Origin: Thermogutta sp. | Lineage (GTDB): Bacteria; Planctomycetota; Planctomycetia; Pirellulales; Thermoguttaceae | DNA: 7,148 nt | NCBI RefSeq assembly: GCF_014359955.1 | Contig: NZ_JACIYL010000165.1 | Span: 1 to 7,148 of the forward strand | Direction of reading: 5' to 3' | Shown: piece after piece, positions 6,509 through 7,148 of the stretch | Layout: the number at the start of each line of letters is the position of its first letter | How positions within the stretch are numbered: position 1 is the first letter of the stretch | Translations under genes and position numbers: made by a program | Notes under the pieces: model-generated | What the model was told of the DNA's origin: nothing | Database searches by the model: none | Seen by the model: the letters and a program-made list of their open reading frames with translations, nothing else

Positions 6509-7148
6509 TTATTCCAGCAGGCCCTTGTAGTTTCTCATCACGATGTGGCTGTCGATTTTCTGCACCAGGTCGAAGGCCACGCTGACCGCGATGAGCAGGC
6601 TCGTCCCCCCATAGAACTGCGCGATCTGATAATTAACTCCCAGCCAATCGGCCACGATCGTGGGAATGATCGCCACCGCCGCGAGGAAACCTGCTCCCAC
6701 ATAGGTGATTCGCACCATCACCTTTTCGAGATATTCTGCGGTACGCCGTCCCGGCCGATACCCCAGGATAATGCTCCCGTTGTCCTTCAACTGCTCGGCA
6801 ATTTCGTTGGGATTAAAAGTTATCGCTGTCCAGAAGTAGCAGAAGAAGTAAATCAAACCAATGTACATCGCGTTGTACCAGAAGCCGTCCCCGCGGTGAA
6901 ACACATCGGCGAGCGCGGCGATCCACGCCGATCCGGGATACCAGTGGGCAAGTGTCTGGAAAAACGTCAGCGGGAACAGCAGAAGACTGCTGGCAAAGAT
7001 GATCGGCATCACGCCCGCCTGATTCACAAGGAGGGGGAGATAATCTCGGGCTCCGCCGTACACCCGACGTCCGCGCACATGCTTCGCACTCTGCGTCAGG
7101 ATCCGCCGCTGGGCACGGGTCATATACACGACCCCCGCCACCACCGAG
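6509..7148 (-). CDS. secY: Protein translocase subunit SecY, C-terminal half (5' end outside window)
   Basis: SecY is the channel-forming subunit of the SecYEG translocon in the cytoplasmic membrane. About 212 C-terminal residues are visible, from near the end of TM6. The large cytoplasmic loop has QRRILTQSAKHVRGRRVYGG. TM7 (VMPIIFASSLLLFPLTFF) and TM8 (YNAMYIGLIYFFCYFW) follow. The next cytoplasmic loop, FNPNEIAEQLKDNGSIILGY, ends in RPGRRTAEYL. TM9 (RITYVGAGFLAAVAIIP) and TM10 (FYGGTSLLIAVSVAFDLVQ) come next. The stop is TAA at 6509-6511, after NYKGLLE. adk follows after 87 nt. Nothing is missing in the visible part. Confidence 0.96.
   Translation of the reverse strand, partial: SVVAGVVYMTRAQRRILTQSAKHVRGRRVYGGARDYLPLLVNQAGVMPIIFASSLLLFPLTFFQTLAHWYPGSAWIAALADVFHRGDGFWYNAMYIGLIYFFCYFWTAITFNPNEIAEQLKDNGSIILGYRPGRRTAEYLEKVMVRITYVGAGFLAAVAIIPTIVADWLGVNYQIAQFYGGTSLLIAVSVAFDLVQKIDSHIVMRNYKGLLE

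Overview
The window is a bacterial chromosome segment in which every supported gene lies on the minus strand. It is the distal part of the conserved spc/alpha ribosomal-protein cluster, followed by an outer-membrane protein gene. Read in the direction of transcription, from high to low coordinates, the order is secY (5' end outside the window), adk, map, rpmJ, rpsM, rpsK, rpsD, rpoA, rplQ, then a terminator, a gap of about 350 bp, and the first 236 codons of a beta-barrel porin.

The best taxonomic guess is a planctomycete. Three things suggest this: the porin resembles the BBP2/OmpL-like barrel proteins common in Planctomycetota; the L17 protein is very long (225 residues), with the internal insertions and acidic tail I associate with that phylum; and the adenylate kinase is of the short-LID type. 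The DNA is moderately GC-rich. I cannot name a genus from sequence alone.

Region by region: 6422-7148 holds the C-terminal half of the SecY translocase and a short spacer. 4964-6421 holds the housekeeping enzymes adenylate kinase and methionine aminopeptidase, the latter with a GTG start. 4837-4963 is the most informative non-coding stretch. infA would normally sit here, but there is only a strong stem-loop and a good sigma-70-type promoter with an extended -10, so the downstream genes probably form their own transcription unit. 1168-4836 holds L36, S13, S11, S4, RNA polymerase alpha and L17, which is the alpha operon with rpsD in its usual place between rpsK and rpoA. 1064-1100 is a convincing intrinsic terminator. 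1-709 is the independent porin gene, with a signal peptide and an unusual cysteine cluster.

The genes work together in the expected way. The ribosomal proteins and RNA polymerase alpha are co-expressed for growth, Map trims nascent chains, SecY exports proteins such as the downstream porin, and Adk balances adenine nucleotides. I see no CRISPR array, mobile element, tRNA or rRNA. No unknown multi-gene system is visible. What deserves a second look is the regulatory layout around 4837-4963, the absence of infA, and lineage-specific changes in L17 and the alpha C-terminal domain.
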